Translations under genes and position numbers: made by a program
From: Takakia lepidozioides
Taxonomy: Eukaryota > Streptophyta > Takakiopsida > Takakiales > Takakiaceae
Assembly (NCBI GenBank): GCA_030704615.1
Contig: CM060731.1
Span: 12,648,001 to 12,712,000 of the forward strand
DNA: 64,000 nucleotides
Reading direction: 5' to 3'
In this document: one piece after another, positions 54,701 through 64,000 of the stretch
Layout: each line of letters opens with the position of its first letter
How positions within the stretch are numbered: the stretch's first letter is position 1
The notes under the pieces: model-generated
The model's database searches: none
What the model was told of the DNA's origin: nothing
Seen by the model: the letters and a program-made list of their open reading frames with translations, nothing else

Positions 54701-55797
54701 ATGTCCTCTTCCTTATGGACATATGAATGCACTGATACCTTGAAGGAGGCCATTGGGACCCCGGTGGTGTGGAATGTTGACGAAGTTCATGCGGAGAATA
54801 ACGAGTATGAAGGAGGGCATGACATGAATCCTGATTTTACGCCGGAGACAAGGTATACTGCCGAAAATTCTGACGTCGACGAGGATGAATCAAACCACAG
54901 ACCATTGAAGAGTTCCGAGAATCCGAGCGGAGGACTTGGAAGAAACAACTGGAGAAACTTGCAGTGCGTACTGTTGGGTGATGATGGGGGTGCACTATTC
55001 GAGGGGAGGATTCAAGCTTGCATTCCGGACGAGGTGATCCTCAATGACAAACTAGGAGAGGACAATGTTGGAGTTATTGTCACCGGAATACTTATTGTTG
55101 GATCTGGATCTTTGATGTCTCTTGTAAAATGGCCTTTAATAAAAACACGACTTTTGGAAAGTGAGAGACTACTCTCAAATGATTTGGAGAATTTTATTAG
55201 ATCTTCTGATAGTATCTTGTACGAAGATCACGAGGCAGGTGTGAAGAAAGCGGTGTATCGACATTTTACGAGGAAGAAGAGGGATCAAGATTTGGAACAC
55301 TCCAAAAAAAGAATGAAGAATCTTACTCTGGAGGAAGTCCGGTCCGTGAGCAGCAAACCTTGTTGCTCACTTCACTGCTGTCAATATTTCGATTGGCAAA
55401 AAACCTTGGCTATCCGTACTTCGTTTTGAGGATCCACTTTCGATGAGAGGAGAGAACATGGACTAAATGTTTCAAACGACTTCACATGCTGGAAGGGACC
55501 TCTCGCAGGGCATACGTTACGATTGAGGATGTAGATGTTTGTGAGACTGCGTGGTGGACAATTCATGGAATTGGCAGGTCCACATACATGGAGTACAAAA
55601 AGTTGAGTAAACAGGGTTGGTTGTCAAGTCTCCATGGGAACCGTAGAGTGAAGAGGCAACGCCCACGGACGCTTCAGGCAGAGGGTAACATTATGTCCAT
55701 TATCAACGGAAATACTGACCTCATGCCCCATAAGACAAGATGCATTGAGGAGGGAATGACTCATGAGGGATACTTTGAGAGTCTTACAACCTGAAAT
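54701..55797 (+). pseudogene. N-terminal part of a probable DUF7869-type transposon-associated ORF
   Basis: Frames 54701-55429 and 55486-55794 together read an acidic N-terminus, then LTLEEVRSVSSKPCCSLHCC with QYFDWQKTLAIRTSFWG. After a frame change they read VCETAWWTIHGIGRSTYMEY followed by KLSKQGWLSSLHGN. This order (Cys cluster, hydrophobic helix, then C-x-AW-x2-I-x-GI and G...HGN) resembles the N-terminus of DUF7869 proteins of plants and fungi. The C-terminal domain is absent. The frame break near 55430-55485 could be an intron or a frameshift. Identification is from remembered pattern only. Confidence 0.5.
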
Positions 55798-56560
55798 GAA
55801 CTGGAAGCGAATACGAGAAGAGTCCAACGAGGTATGAAATCTCAATCCTTTAATTTTATTCCTGGAAGTTTTTTCTGATTCAATGTGGATAACCCTCTCT
55901 TCGAATTTGTCTCTTTCGACTGTGGTTCTAGTTTCATCAACGACGCAATGGCGTGAGCGTTGCACGTGAGCGCGCGAGCGTACACTCACGCAGGAGTGAC
56001 GTGGCGTGAGCGTACGCTCACGCCAGCTGACGTGGCGTGAGCGTCATGTCAGCATGCTGATGTGGCGGTAAATGATGACATGGCACTGTCCGTCAACTGC
56101 CACGTCAGCATTAACATGCGCCGCCTATAACCGTGGATGGTCCTATGACCGTGGAATTAATGCAGGGAATCTTGCCTAAATAGAATCAAGACGAGCGTTG
56201 AGGCCTACAATTGCAGCATCCAACATTGTGCAATTACAAATGCTTGTTTCACTTTTACAATTACGAAGACAACAAAATATCCTCACAAAGTGTGCGCCAT
56301 AAAGGCTGCCACGAGAAGACTTCCTCCCTCCTCAAATAACAATGAGAGTTATGATCATCTTCAAAAGATGATTGTAGTGCATAGCGACAGCAAGACATGT
56401 AGACTTCGAACGGTGCAATGACAAATGTGCACTACCTAAAAGTTGTCACTCAGAGCTCACTCCGTATAGTTGGAGGCCATATCATTGCACAGCCGACGAA
56501 TTGATGTGAATTACACATTTCAAATCATGGTCATCCACATACCACATTACATAGTTCATG
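55798..56560. other. GC-rich palindromic block between two transposon ORFs
   Basis: Contains a perfect 22-bp palindrome (ggcgtgagcgt / acgctcacgcc, 56003-56024), several further gcgtgagcg copies, repeated tgacgtggc motifs and an inverted pair tgctgatgtggc / gccacgtcagca (56055-56112). It lies between the tails of two convergent transposon-like ORFs and may be part of element termini. Confidence 0.65.
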
Positions 56561-59500
56561 CTACCCATGTGTTGTATCCCGCTGCAAAAGAGTATCGACC
56601 TCGTTGAAACTCATAGTGGCCTGGTGAATGAAGTTGTCACGTTTGGGATCGCAAACCATCCTCCTCAAAAATATGAAATACAAATGTTTGCAGGGTATGA
56701 ATTTACCTCTCTTGCCCAAACTGGTTGATAGCATATTCACAAAATCAGGACATGTGCAATTGGGGAAATTGGAAACCGTGATGTCGTAGGTCCTGTCATG
56801 AACAGCAGATGTGGAAGTGATGATTGTGAATACCCGACCATATCCTGGATCGGGTACTTCCGTGGTGCTTCCGACACGAGCTTGGAGCATTCTTGCGGAC
56901 TCCACTTTGCCAAGTGTTCAGCGGTTGGAGGGAAACGCCGAACGAGCTTTCCATCTCGTTTGGTTGGCCACAAGTCAGGATTTGCCGGGGGACCCGGAGG
57001 ACGCAGAAGTAGTAGCACATGCATGGAGTTGGGGTTGTCTCGCAAGGGAAAAACCTGCCTCCTCCAGCATTTCAATCTCCTGAAAGCTGAGATGTGTTCC
57101 CACCTTCACGGGCCAAACGGTTGGAGGAGATGGCTTCATCACTACGGAAGGACGCACAGTTCCATGCACACATCTGGCACAATCATCTGCGCAGAACCAG
57201 AACTTGTGGTTCTTGGCTTCTGGTTGACCGTATGGACGCATCAAGCCCGTGAAAGTCGGAGCAGGAGTTCGGGCACCACCTCTGGATATAGATGAAGTGC
57301 ACTTCTCGAAATTAGTTGCCCTGATCGCTGTACATTTCACACGAGACCCGACACTTGTGCGTTCTATGTGCCAAACGTGGTCGGGGCATGCGGACTCAAG
57401 CACATCAAGGGGGTTGTTTCTCTCCTGCACCATTTCAGTGGCACGGTTTGATGCTGGAGCTTGCCGTCGTGTTGGAGGTTCCTCCACAATGGAGGTTCCG
57501 GACATGGAGCTGTCATGCAGGGGAACACGAGGCTTCGAGAAGTTATCACGGTCTGCCCTGTGGGAATCTGAATCCGAACCAGGTGGAGTGTTCAATTTCC
57601 TCTTACAGGAGCCGAATCTCTCCTCCCCTTCAAGATGTGGAACTCTAGAAACAAGTGGCGTTCCCTGGGCATACATGCTCACCGCCCGTGCTATCTTGAT
57701 TGGATCCCCAGATCTGTTTGCAGCACGCAACATCAACTCCCATTTGTCCGGACCCTTGCCACCAACCCCACCTCGTAAGAAATCACGGTATCGAGTCAAA
57801 AATATGGAAAGCAAATGTATGAATAAAGCATGAAATAGAAGCCTCGTACCATTGTCATGGCTGCTCCCCACTGTCTATACCGGAAATGCCAAAACGCCAG
57901 CCAATCTTCCAATGCTCTCATACTCTCAAGTGATGCAGCTCCAGAAGAGAACCACCAGGCACGAATTGTCTGGAACAAAGTGTCCGCCTCCTTCATTGTT
58001 CTAGCATCTTTGTACTCTTTGCACAATTTACGGTGCTGAGTCTGCATCTCTGGTTTGATGTCCGACTTTGTATGTTTTTCCAGAGATTGTGTCCAATGGA
58101 ATAGACATGTACGCTCTCTTCCTGGCATAGGCACTTTTGGGTCGCCCGATCCGAAGACAATACGAATAGCATTGAAATTTGCTTGAGCACTATCCGCCAT
58201 GAAACCTGCGAAATTTGGAGATGGCAGCCCATGGCAGCCCATGACACGTATCAGGGAATTCCACATGAGCTTCTGGGATTCCGTATCCTCGGATTGCATG
58301 TCACAAACTGCAATTGTCATAACTCGTTGGTACACTGGATCGTAGACATGACAAGCCATTGTCGTCCAATCCTTCACTCGTTTCACATGATCAAACATAA
58401 GAAAACAGTTCTGCAAGTCCCCAGTCTTCTGCATCCGCTTCACGAGGCTAACCCCACTGCCCTCCCCAACAGTCGACATTTTGAAAAGAAAAACTTTGAT
58501 GGCACCTTGACCTGGGAATACATTGTCCTGGATGTAATCGTACTTGCTCACTCGTTTCAATTCCAAAATATTGTCTATGTAGCCTCTGATCCCAGAGCCC
58601 ATTCTCAATGCATTGATCTGATGCCGAATGTTAGGTGAACTTAAAGTGGAGAAATGATCCATGACCAGGTCCAATGCTGCACCGTCAAGTTTAGTCCCCA
58701 CAGAATCTCCTTCACTCAAAATATGGCTTTCCAAGAAGGACTTGCTTGCGCCAAGAGCAATTGCAGATGTTGTTGCGGATGGGTTTCTCCCAAAACTCCT
58801 GTTTGATCAACCTCGATACTGTCTCAACACTCTCCCTGTAATCCCCCTTCGAGACAGGATGGTTATGGAATCCAAAATGCACACAAGCTCTCGTCATTGT
58901 ATTCAAACGGTGGACAACATAGTACATTCTTGCTCCGCAGAGCGCCAAACAGGATGGCACAAGTTTGCAGAATTTGCAGACGAAAGTGTTTGCCGGTGGA
59001 GGGGCAGTCCCAGGCTGAAATGGATTTCCGCCAGACCCTCCCATTCGCTTTGATTATGAACCCCAGACTGAAGAAAGTGTCTGCAATTCAAATTATCACA
59101 CCTAAGGTGTCCATTGCAAACTGTCCTCCTGAAAACAAGCTTGTCATCATTCTGAATATTGGATGTTTTTGTTCTGCACCACGGGTGCCCGTCGTGTTTC
59201 TTGTCCATTCCATGCATCATGATTGTTACACCTCAACTCGCGGAGGAGGAGGCAGCTCGAATAGGATATCGCCATCAAAAGTCTCCGGCAAGAACTTCAC
59301 AGGCACCTGCTTCAAAGATTCCCAATCAATTCCCCGCAACTCACTTTTGAATCCAGCCATTCCTCCCATCGCCCGCAATTTTGGAATGACACTACAAATC
59401 TCTTCTTCATCAGCTTCTGCAACCACAGTAGGAAGGACTGGATTTGGAATTTCACTTATGTCATCATCGGAAGAATCCGAAAGCTCAACGATTGGAGTGG

Positions 59501-59861
59501 AGGAAGTCTGTTCTTTTTTCACCACCACCTCCCTCTTGTCTTCAACGACCGAAGCAGCAGTCCCGGGCGTCACATATGACCCAAGGGACTTTCGCCGAGG
59601 CTCTCCAAGTACTCTGTATCGACCAGGACGCACTCTCCACTGGCTGATATGAGCCGTCTCATCACGGTTTTGGAAAGAATATTTCACCAACTTCCCTTTC
59701 AGATCGTAAACCTCTTTCTCCAAAAAGATGGAGCCATTCTGCAGCTGAAAACGGGTAGCCAAGACATGTTCCAGAACAATTGCAAATCCATTGTCAAGGA
59801 CTTCCTGGGAGAACGGCACTGGTTTGTCGTCTGAGAAGAACTCCGCTTCAGAGGAAGCCAT
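56561..59861 (-). mobile_element. decayed MULE-type transposon with SWIM finger
   Basis: Minus-strand ORFs in several frames. The N-terminus (ATG 59861) is an acidic leader (MASSEAEFFSDDKPVPFSQE) with SSDDDIS. Next comes a Cys/His region, HPWCRTKTSNIQ then VCNGHLRCDNLNCRHFLQSG, and then ARMYYVVHRLNTMTRACVHF with HNHPVS. The central part has MULE-like transposase blocks: AVCDMQSEDTESQKLMWNSL, FMADSAQANFNAIRIVFGSG and CLFHWTQSLEKH. Then come WHFRYRQWGAAM and a disordered linker. The C-terminus has a SWIM finger (CTCPDF ... CKHLYFIFLRR). A one-base shift near 58790 (A run before CCCATCCGC) breaks the frame between HNHPVS and the transposase core. Frame changes also lie near 59045 and 57000. No terminal inverted repeats were found by eye. 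Confidence 0.8.
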
Positions 59862-60714
59862 CTTCCTTCCTCGAGTATGTTTGTACCTTGCTATCGCAGA
59901 TCTAGTGTAAATCGGTTTTACTGCTGTCTCCAGAACACAGTTGAAGAATGAGCAGAGAATATGGCGGAGGAAGCTCAGATAACGACTGTGCATATTATGT
60001 TATTCTTTCCAGATATGCAGCCGTCCATTTTAATTACTTTTCTTGTGGGCCCAGTGGTCAGAGTATCCCTAGGGGCAGTGTCGGCAACTGTTAAACCGTT
60101 AATCAGAACCTCATCAATAAACCCAATAACAAAGCCGACTTCCTGGAAGCATGCCACAGGATCTGAGAATGGGATTGCAGATTAAGTAAATGTATCTATA
60201 TACTACTACCAATGATCATGCGCACCTGGAAAGTTCCAAATGTGAAACGAATGTGGGGTTTGGCTAACAAGGATGACCGTGTATGATATTCCAAAATTTG
60301 TCATCAAACTCTCGTTCATTTATATTTATTTGTTTAAGACTGCGCATCAATTTCTGGGATTCGCTGTTATTTTTAAATATTGAACCCGTTCTAATAAGAA
60401 CACGCCGTTTTTTTTGGGCGGCACACGTCAGACATCCATAACTGAATACGAACAGCTGTACACCAATTGCTGGCATGTGCACTAATAAGGAAACGACTAT
60501 GTGTAACGGTCACGCGGGAGGGAATCCGATGCTTCTAGAGACACGCAAGAACGCAGGCAATCCCGCAAGAAATCGGGAGTCACTGCGTTTTTCTCTTTTC
60601 GCGCTTAGAGGGAGAGTGGTAGTCAAGCTGGAGAGGGTTCCTTCTAGAATACGAAAGAGAAGAAAGTCTCTTTATTTTACTTCCCTTAGAGAGAGACGCA
60701 GAGCAAGAGAGAAA
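59862..60714. other. interval between MULE and the DGNHR gene
   Basis: Nothing coding is supported except an in-frame upstream extension of the next gene (from 60475). It probably holds the promoter of the next gene; purine-rich DNA lies just before its ATG. Confidence 0.4.
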
Positions 60715-63135
60715 ATGACGAGGCGTCGTTTGTTGGAGAACACAGGGCCAAGGCAGCAGGTGAACGCGGAGACTGATTCACAAGAGCAGACGGAGACTGA
60801 GGCAGCGGCTGCGACACAGTCGGCGATAAGAGTGCGCCAGCCTGTGGAGGCAGAGATGATTCGCAGGGACACTGAAGAAGGTGGAAGCACGCGGAACGCC
60901 GAACCTGGAGAAGGTCAAGAAACCCTTGCGCAGACAGAAACTCCAGCAGATGTGAGAGGGAAGAGGAAAGCTGCAGAAGGGGATCAAATTTCAAAACCTA
61001 AGAAGGTGCCAGTAAGTTTTATCATATAGTCTGTCTGATTGCCTTTCAAGGAGTCCTTCCTCTTCCCTTCTTTAGCAGGAACTACTGAATTGCGAGCGTC
61101 GTTAACGCCATTCGATTCTCCTCATGAGATTTATGTACCTATGTGTTTGAAGAGAGAGTCTGCACTTACTATTCTCCCTAAACTACACTGAATGTCGTTG
61201 CCGCCAATCAGTTGCACATGTATGTCATTACACAACACCGATCCGGCAGGTCGTTATCTTTTGTGATTGTCGTTAACGCCGTTCGATCGGCTTTTGTTTT
61301 GAATACGGCAGTCTCAGCTTTGCATGTGTAGATTGTGCTGAATTCTTTCACACCATTCATGGTGAGTTTCCTTGATACAGAGTGATGGTCGTTACCGCCA
61401 TTCACTATTTGCAAATCACTCAGTCAGAACTGAATGGCATCGTGCAGAAAACTGTGAGGTCGAAGCCTACAGGATCAGAGGGGAAAGGATCTGGAGATGG
61501 GGACGAGTCCGCAAAAAGCTCAGAGAATACAGATGAAGCAGATGAATCCGAAGTGCACTACCTTGACAAGGTGAAAGAACTCATGTCATTCCAGAAGGTA
61601 AACTCTCAGGAGGTTATAAGGGACATGCTCGTATCTGGAGGGCGTCTGGACATACCTCTGTGCCGGATGATATCAATGCCTGTTGTGCGTCCACCTCTTT
61701 CCCATGACATAACAAAATTGGAGAGTGATTTTGTGCATGGATATAGACTTGGTGCACAAGTTTTTTATGTGTCACTGACGGATATAAATGGGAAAAGCAC
61801 ATTAGTGTCTCCAGAGATCAGTGATAACTGGGATGAGTGCTGGAAAGATGCCAATGAGGAGTTCGAGCTGGGCCTCATGATGGGAAAGAACACCCAGCAA
61901 TTCTGCAACCACATGTTCTACGTCTGGGACGGCAACCACCGATTGCTGGCATGGATGGGATACATTCAGAAACACCATTCGAAAGACAAAGACAAGCATG
62001 TTGCTGTGGAGGCAATGGTTTTTGGATCCAGGAAACGACATCGCTAGGCTTCTTACAGCTATGCACGACGTGAACAAGTAAGTCATCCAGGAGATTTCAT
62101 TCCCTCTGTAGTGTCTTGTTAATCCTCAAAAAACAGTGTTAAGGAATGCAATGTTTCCAATGTTTTTGCAGATCGACAGAGAAATCGCATGTGACAACAA
62201 GCTTGGTTCACACACTATTCCGAATTCAGAGGATTGGTCTGATGAAGCTGGATGATTTTCGGACAGTACTACCACCCAATATCATCAAGAAGTGCGAAAC
62301 AGGAAGAGCTGCAGGCACTTGGTATTCTTTGACACGAGAGGCGTTTTCTGGAGTACATGTATGCGGTAAGCCCGAGTCTGTAATCTGTTTACTTTTCGAA
62401 TACATGTTTGTAGTCCCTTCGGAGCTAATCACTACTTGAATGAATGCAGCAAGAACTGGCAGAGGCAGCTGAGAAGGGAAAATCCGAATATTACCGCACT
62501 ACACCAGAAGAACTAAGGACATCAAAGGGTGTGGAAGCTGCAATAAAGAAGGAGTTTGAAATGTGAAGAACCAAATTGATGTCAGCCTTCGGAAAGCAGC
62601 TTAGAATAGTAGATCCTGGACTTGGTCCTGAGTTCCTTCAGCAGATCAAAACACACTATGACAAGCATGTGCATTCGGAGATGCAGCAGGAGAAATTGCA
62701 CCGGCTGGCCATATCGATGGTCGACCCACAAACAAAAATAAGGTGGCTGGAGATATGGAACTCAGATCAAACAGTAAAGGACTTGAATCAGTTCCCAAAG
62801 AGCACCATACAGCCTGGCACAAAGGTGGAAGGAATCAGTGATTTGGTGTTTGATAACTGGCTCCACAAGGCTACATTTTGGAGTCAGGTGTGTATTCGAA
62901 CATGCTGTTTCTTCTCTTCTTCAAGTATGTGATGTGTATCTTTTTTTGCAATTCTGACAAATATACTATTTGCAGCTCGAAAAGCGCGCCGTCATTGTGC
63001 TGGATCAACTTGAAGGACCTGAACATTGCGATTGTTTCCCCTCCCCAAATGTCATTGGAGGCATACATAAGGAAGTGGAGAGGTCTCACCTGGAGATACT
63101 GTTTTTCCTTTTTTCCGGGAGTTCTCCAAAGATGG
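60715..63135 (+). pseudogene. damaged gene with DGNHR (ParB/sulfiredoxin-like) motif, continues or ends unclear
   Basis: Exons judged by splice sites: 60715-61011, 61424 to about 62077, about 62170-62367, about 62451-62882 and 62977-63135. Exon 1 is charged and disordered (MTRRRLLENTGPRQQ). Exon 2 has a folded domain: HYLDKVKELMSF, SGGRLDIPLCRMISM, then FYVWDGNHRLLAWMGYI. D-G-N-H-R-L resembles the nucleotide-binding motif of ParB/sulfiredoxin folds. Two lesions are visible. A T-run (gttttt, about 62020) shifts the frame, since removing one T would restore the expected LDPGNDIARLL. A TGA at about 62563 lies inside an otherwise continuous frame (KKEFEM-stop-RTKLMSAFGKQL). Either this is a pseudogene, or the reading has sequence errors. 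An end beyond 63135 is not identified. I cannot name the function. Confidence 0.6.
61090..61410. repeat. palindrome-family copies in intron 1 of the DGNHR gene
   Basis: Four degenerate copies: cgtcgttaacgccattcga (about 61096), gaatgtcgttgccgccaat (about 61191), gtcgttaacgccgttcga (about 61269) and gtcgttaccgccattcac (about 61388). Spacing is about 80-120 bp. Confidence 0.75.
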
Positions 63136-63285
63136 TAACATTTTACGGTCCAACGATTTTGACAGTCAGGTTGGAGGAGAGTGGGCCATGATGCGAGTTG
63201 TGTACAGGTGCAATGTCATACTTGAAACTCTACTGTTTTTTTGGGAAAATGTGGCTTCATATGGATTGCAATCTTAGATCAGATT

Positions 63286-64000
63286 GAATGTCGTTGACGA
63301 CATTCACTTCTTTGTCTAAAGTCATTCTTAAGCGAGTTATGAATTCACCTGGTTAGGATCTAAGGGTGCAATTATATTGTCCCTGATTAGAATTGATATG
63401 TCCTTGAAATGGCGTTGACGATATTGTCACATACGGAGTTGTTGAGAGGTCCTCAGAGTTATTTAAATTTTTGTAATGTCCATAGAGGTTACAGTGAGGG
63501 TTCCTCACTTCATTTTGCTGAATGTCAATGCAGACATTCAGTTGTTCTGCATTGTTTTTGCCTCTTGCGATGAATGTGGAGGCTTGATAAGCTCTGTTTT
63601 AAGAAATCCAAAGTGAATGTCGTTGACGACATTCACAGCTGTGTCTGTATTATTCAACAGCGACAAATTCAATTTACATGGATTGGGGAGCTAAGTAATT
63701 GGTTTCTTTTTGTATTTTTGTGAATGGCGTTGACGCCATTCACATACAGTGATGTTGTGAGGTCCTCAGTGATAGGTTCGTTATGAATGTGCATTGAGTT
63801 TGCCTGGAGGTTCCTTACTCAATTTTTTGATTTCCATCCTGTGATTTTGCTTCATTTAAGTAATAATTTGGCTTCATTAGTGAATGTCGTTGACGACATT
63901 CACTTCTATGTCTGTGTCATTTCTAAACGATAATTTGCATTCACCTGGATTAGGGTGTATTTACAGTGTCATTGAATGGAATGTTCTGAATGGCGTTGAC
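63286..64000. repeat. palindrome array alternating gtcgttgacgac and ggcgttgacgcc
   Basis: Seven elements: 63286-63307, about 63405-63430 (degenerate), 63519-63545 (loop diverged), 63613-63636, 63720-63743, 63880-63903 and 63987 to the window end (cut). The intact ones have 11-bp arms (GTGAATGTCGT / ACGACATTCAC, or GTGAATGGCGT / ACGCCATTCAC) around TG. Flanks also repeat (cacttct(t/a)tgtct after the first type, gaggtcctcag after the second). Confidence 0.9.

Overview
The window is nuclear DNA of a land plant. Genes have spliced exons with GT-AG (a few GC-AG) introns, and the recognisable proteins are plant-type: MED28, a chloroplast RNA-binding protein, a DYW-class PPR RNA-editing factor and a plant GINT1-like glycosyltransferase. 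Two DPY30-motif proteins resemble axoneme components, which suggests a lineage with swimming sperm (bryophyte, lycophyte, fern or similar). Intergenic DNA and some introns are rich in old mobile elements. I cannot name the species from sequence alone.

Layout. 0.4-2.4 kb: MED28 (+). 2.9-4.9 kb: DPY30-motif gene copy A (-), head-to-head with cytosolic triosephosphate isomerase (5.5-10.5 kb, +, 9 exons), whose 2-kb intron 4 holds a short terminal-inverted-repeat element. 11.1-15.2 kb: a GINT1-like glycosyltransferase (-, 4 exons). 16.8-26.4 kb: APC4 of the anaphase-promoting complex (-, 19 exons) with LINE debris in intron 2. 26.6-30.3 kb: two decayed Helitron helicase ends in inverted orientation, followed by LINE debris to 31.3 kb. 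32.2-42.7 kb: a roughly 3.1-kb segmental duplication. Its left member is a dead DPY30 gene (copy B) and its right member an intact one (copy C). Between them lie a two-RRM chloroplast ribonucleoprotein gene (35.6-37.1 kb), a decayed copy of its 3' part and a fragment of the PPR gene. 43.9-46.6 kb: an 887-codon intronless DYW PPR gene with exact 303-bp modules.

From 46.6 kb on the window is AT-rich or transposon-like: an unidentified coiled-coil ORF (48.1-49.5 kb), a C-terminal fragment of a quinone-oxidoreductase-type dehydrogenase behind a transit-peptide-like leader (51.5-52.3 kb), the N-terminal part of a probable DUF7869-type ORF (54.7-55.8 kb), and a decayed MULE-type transposase with a SWIM finger (56.6-59.9 kb). 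The last 3.3 kb hold a damaged gene with a DGNHR motif. It is surrounded, in intron 1 and downstream, by an array of short near-perfect palindromes that alternate between two versions differing by paired changes that keep base pairing. This array and its gene are the most unusual structure here.

Exon coordinates were assigned by hand from splice consensus, reading phase and remembered family conservation. No alignment or database search was run.
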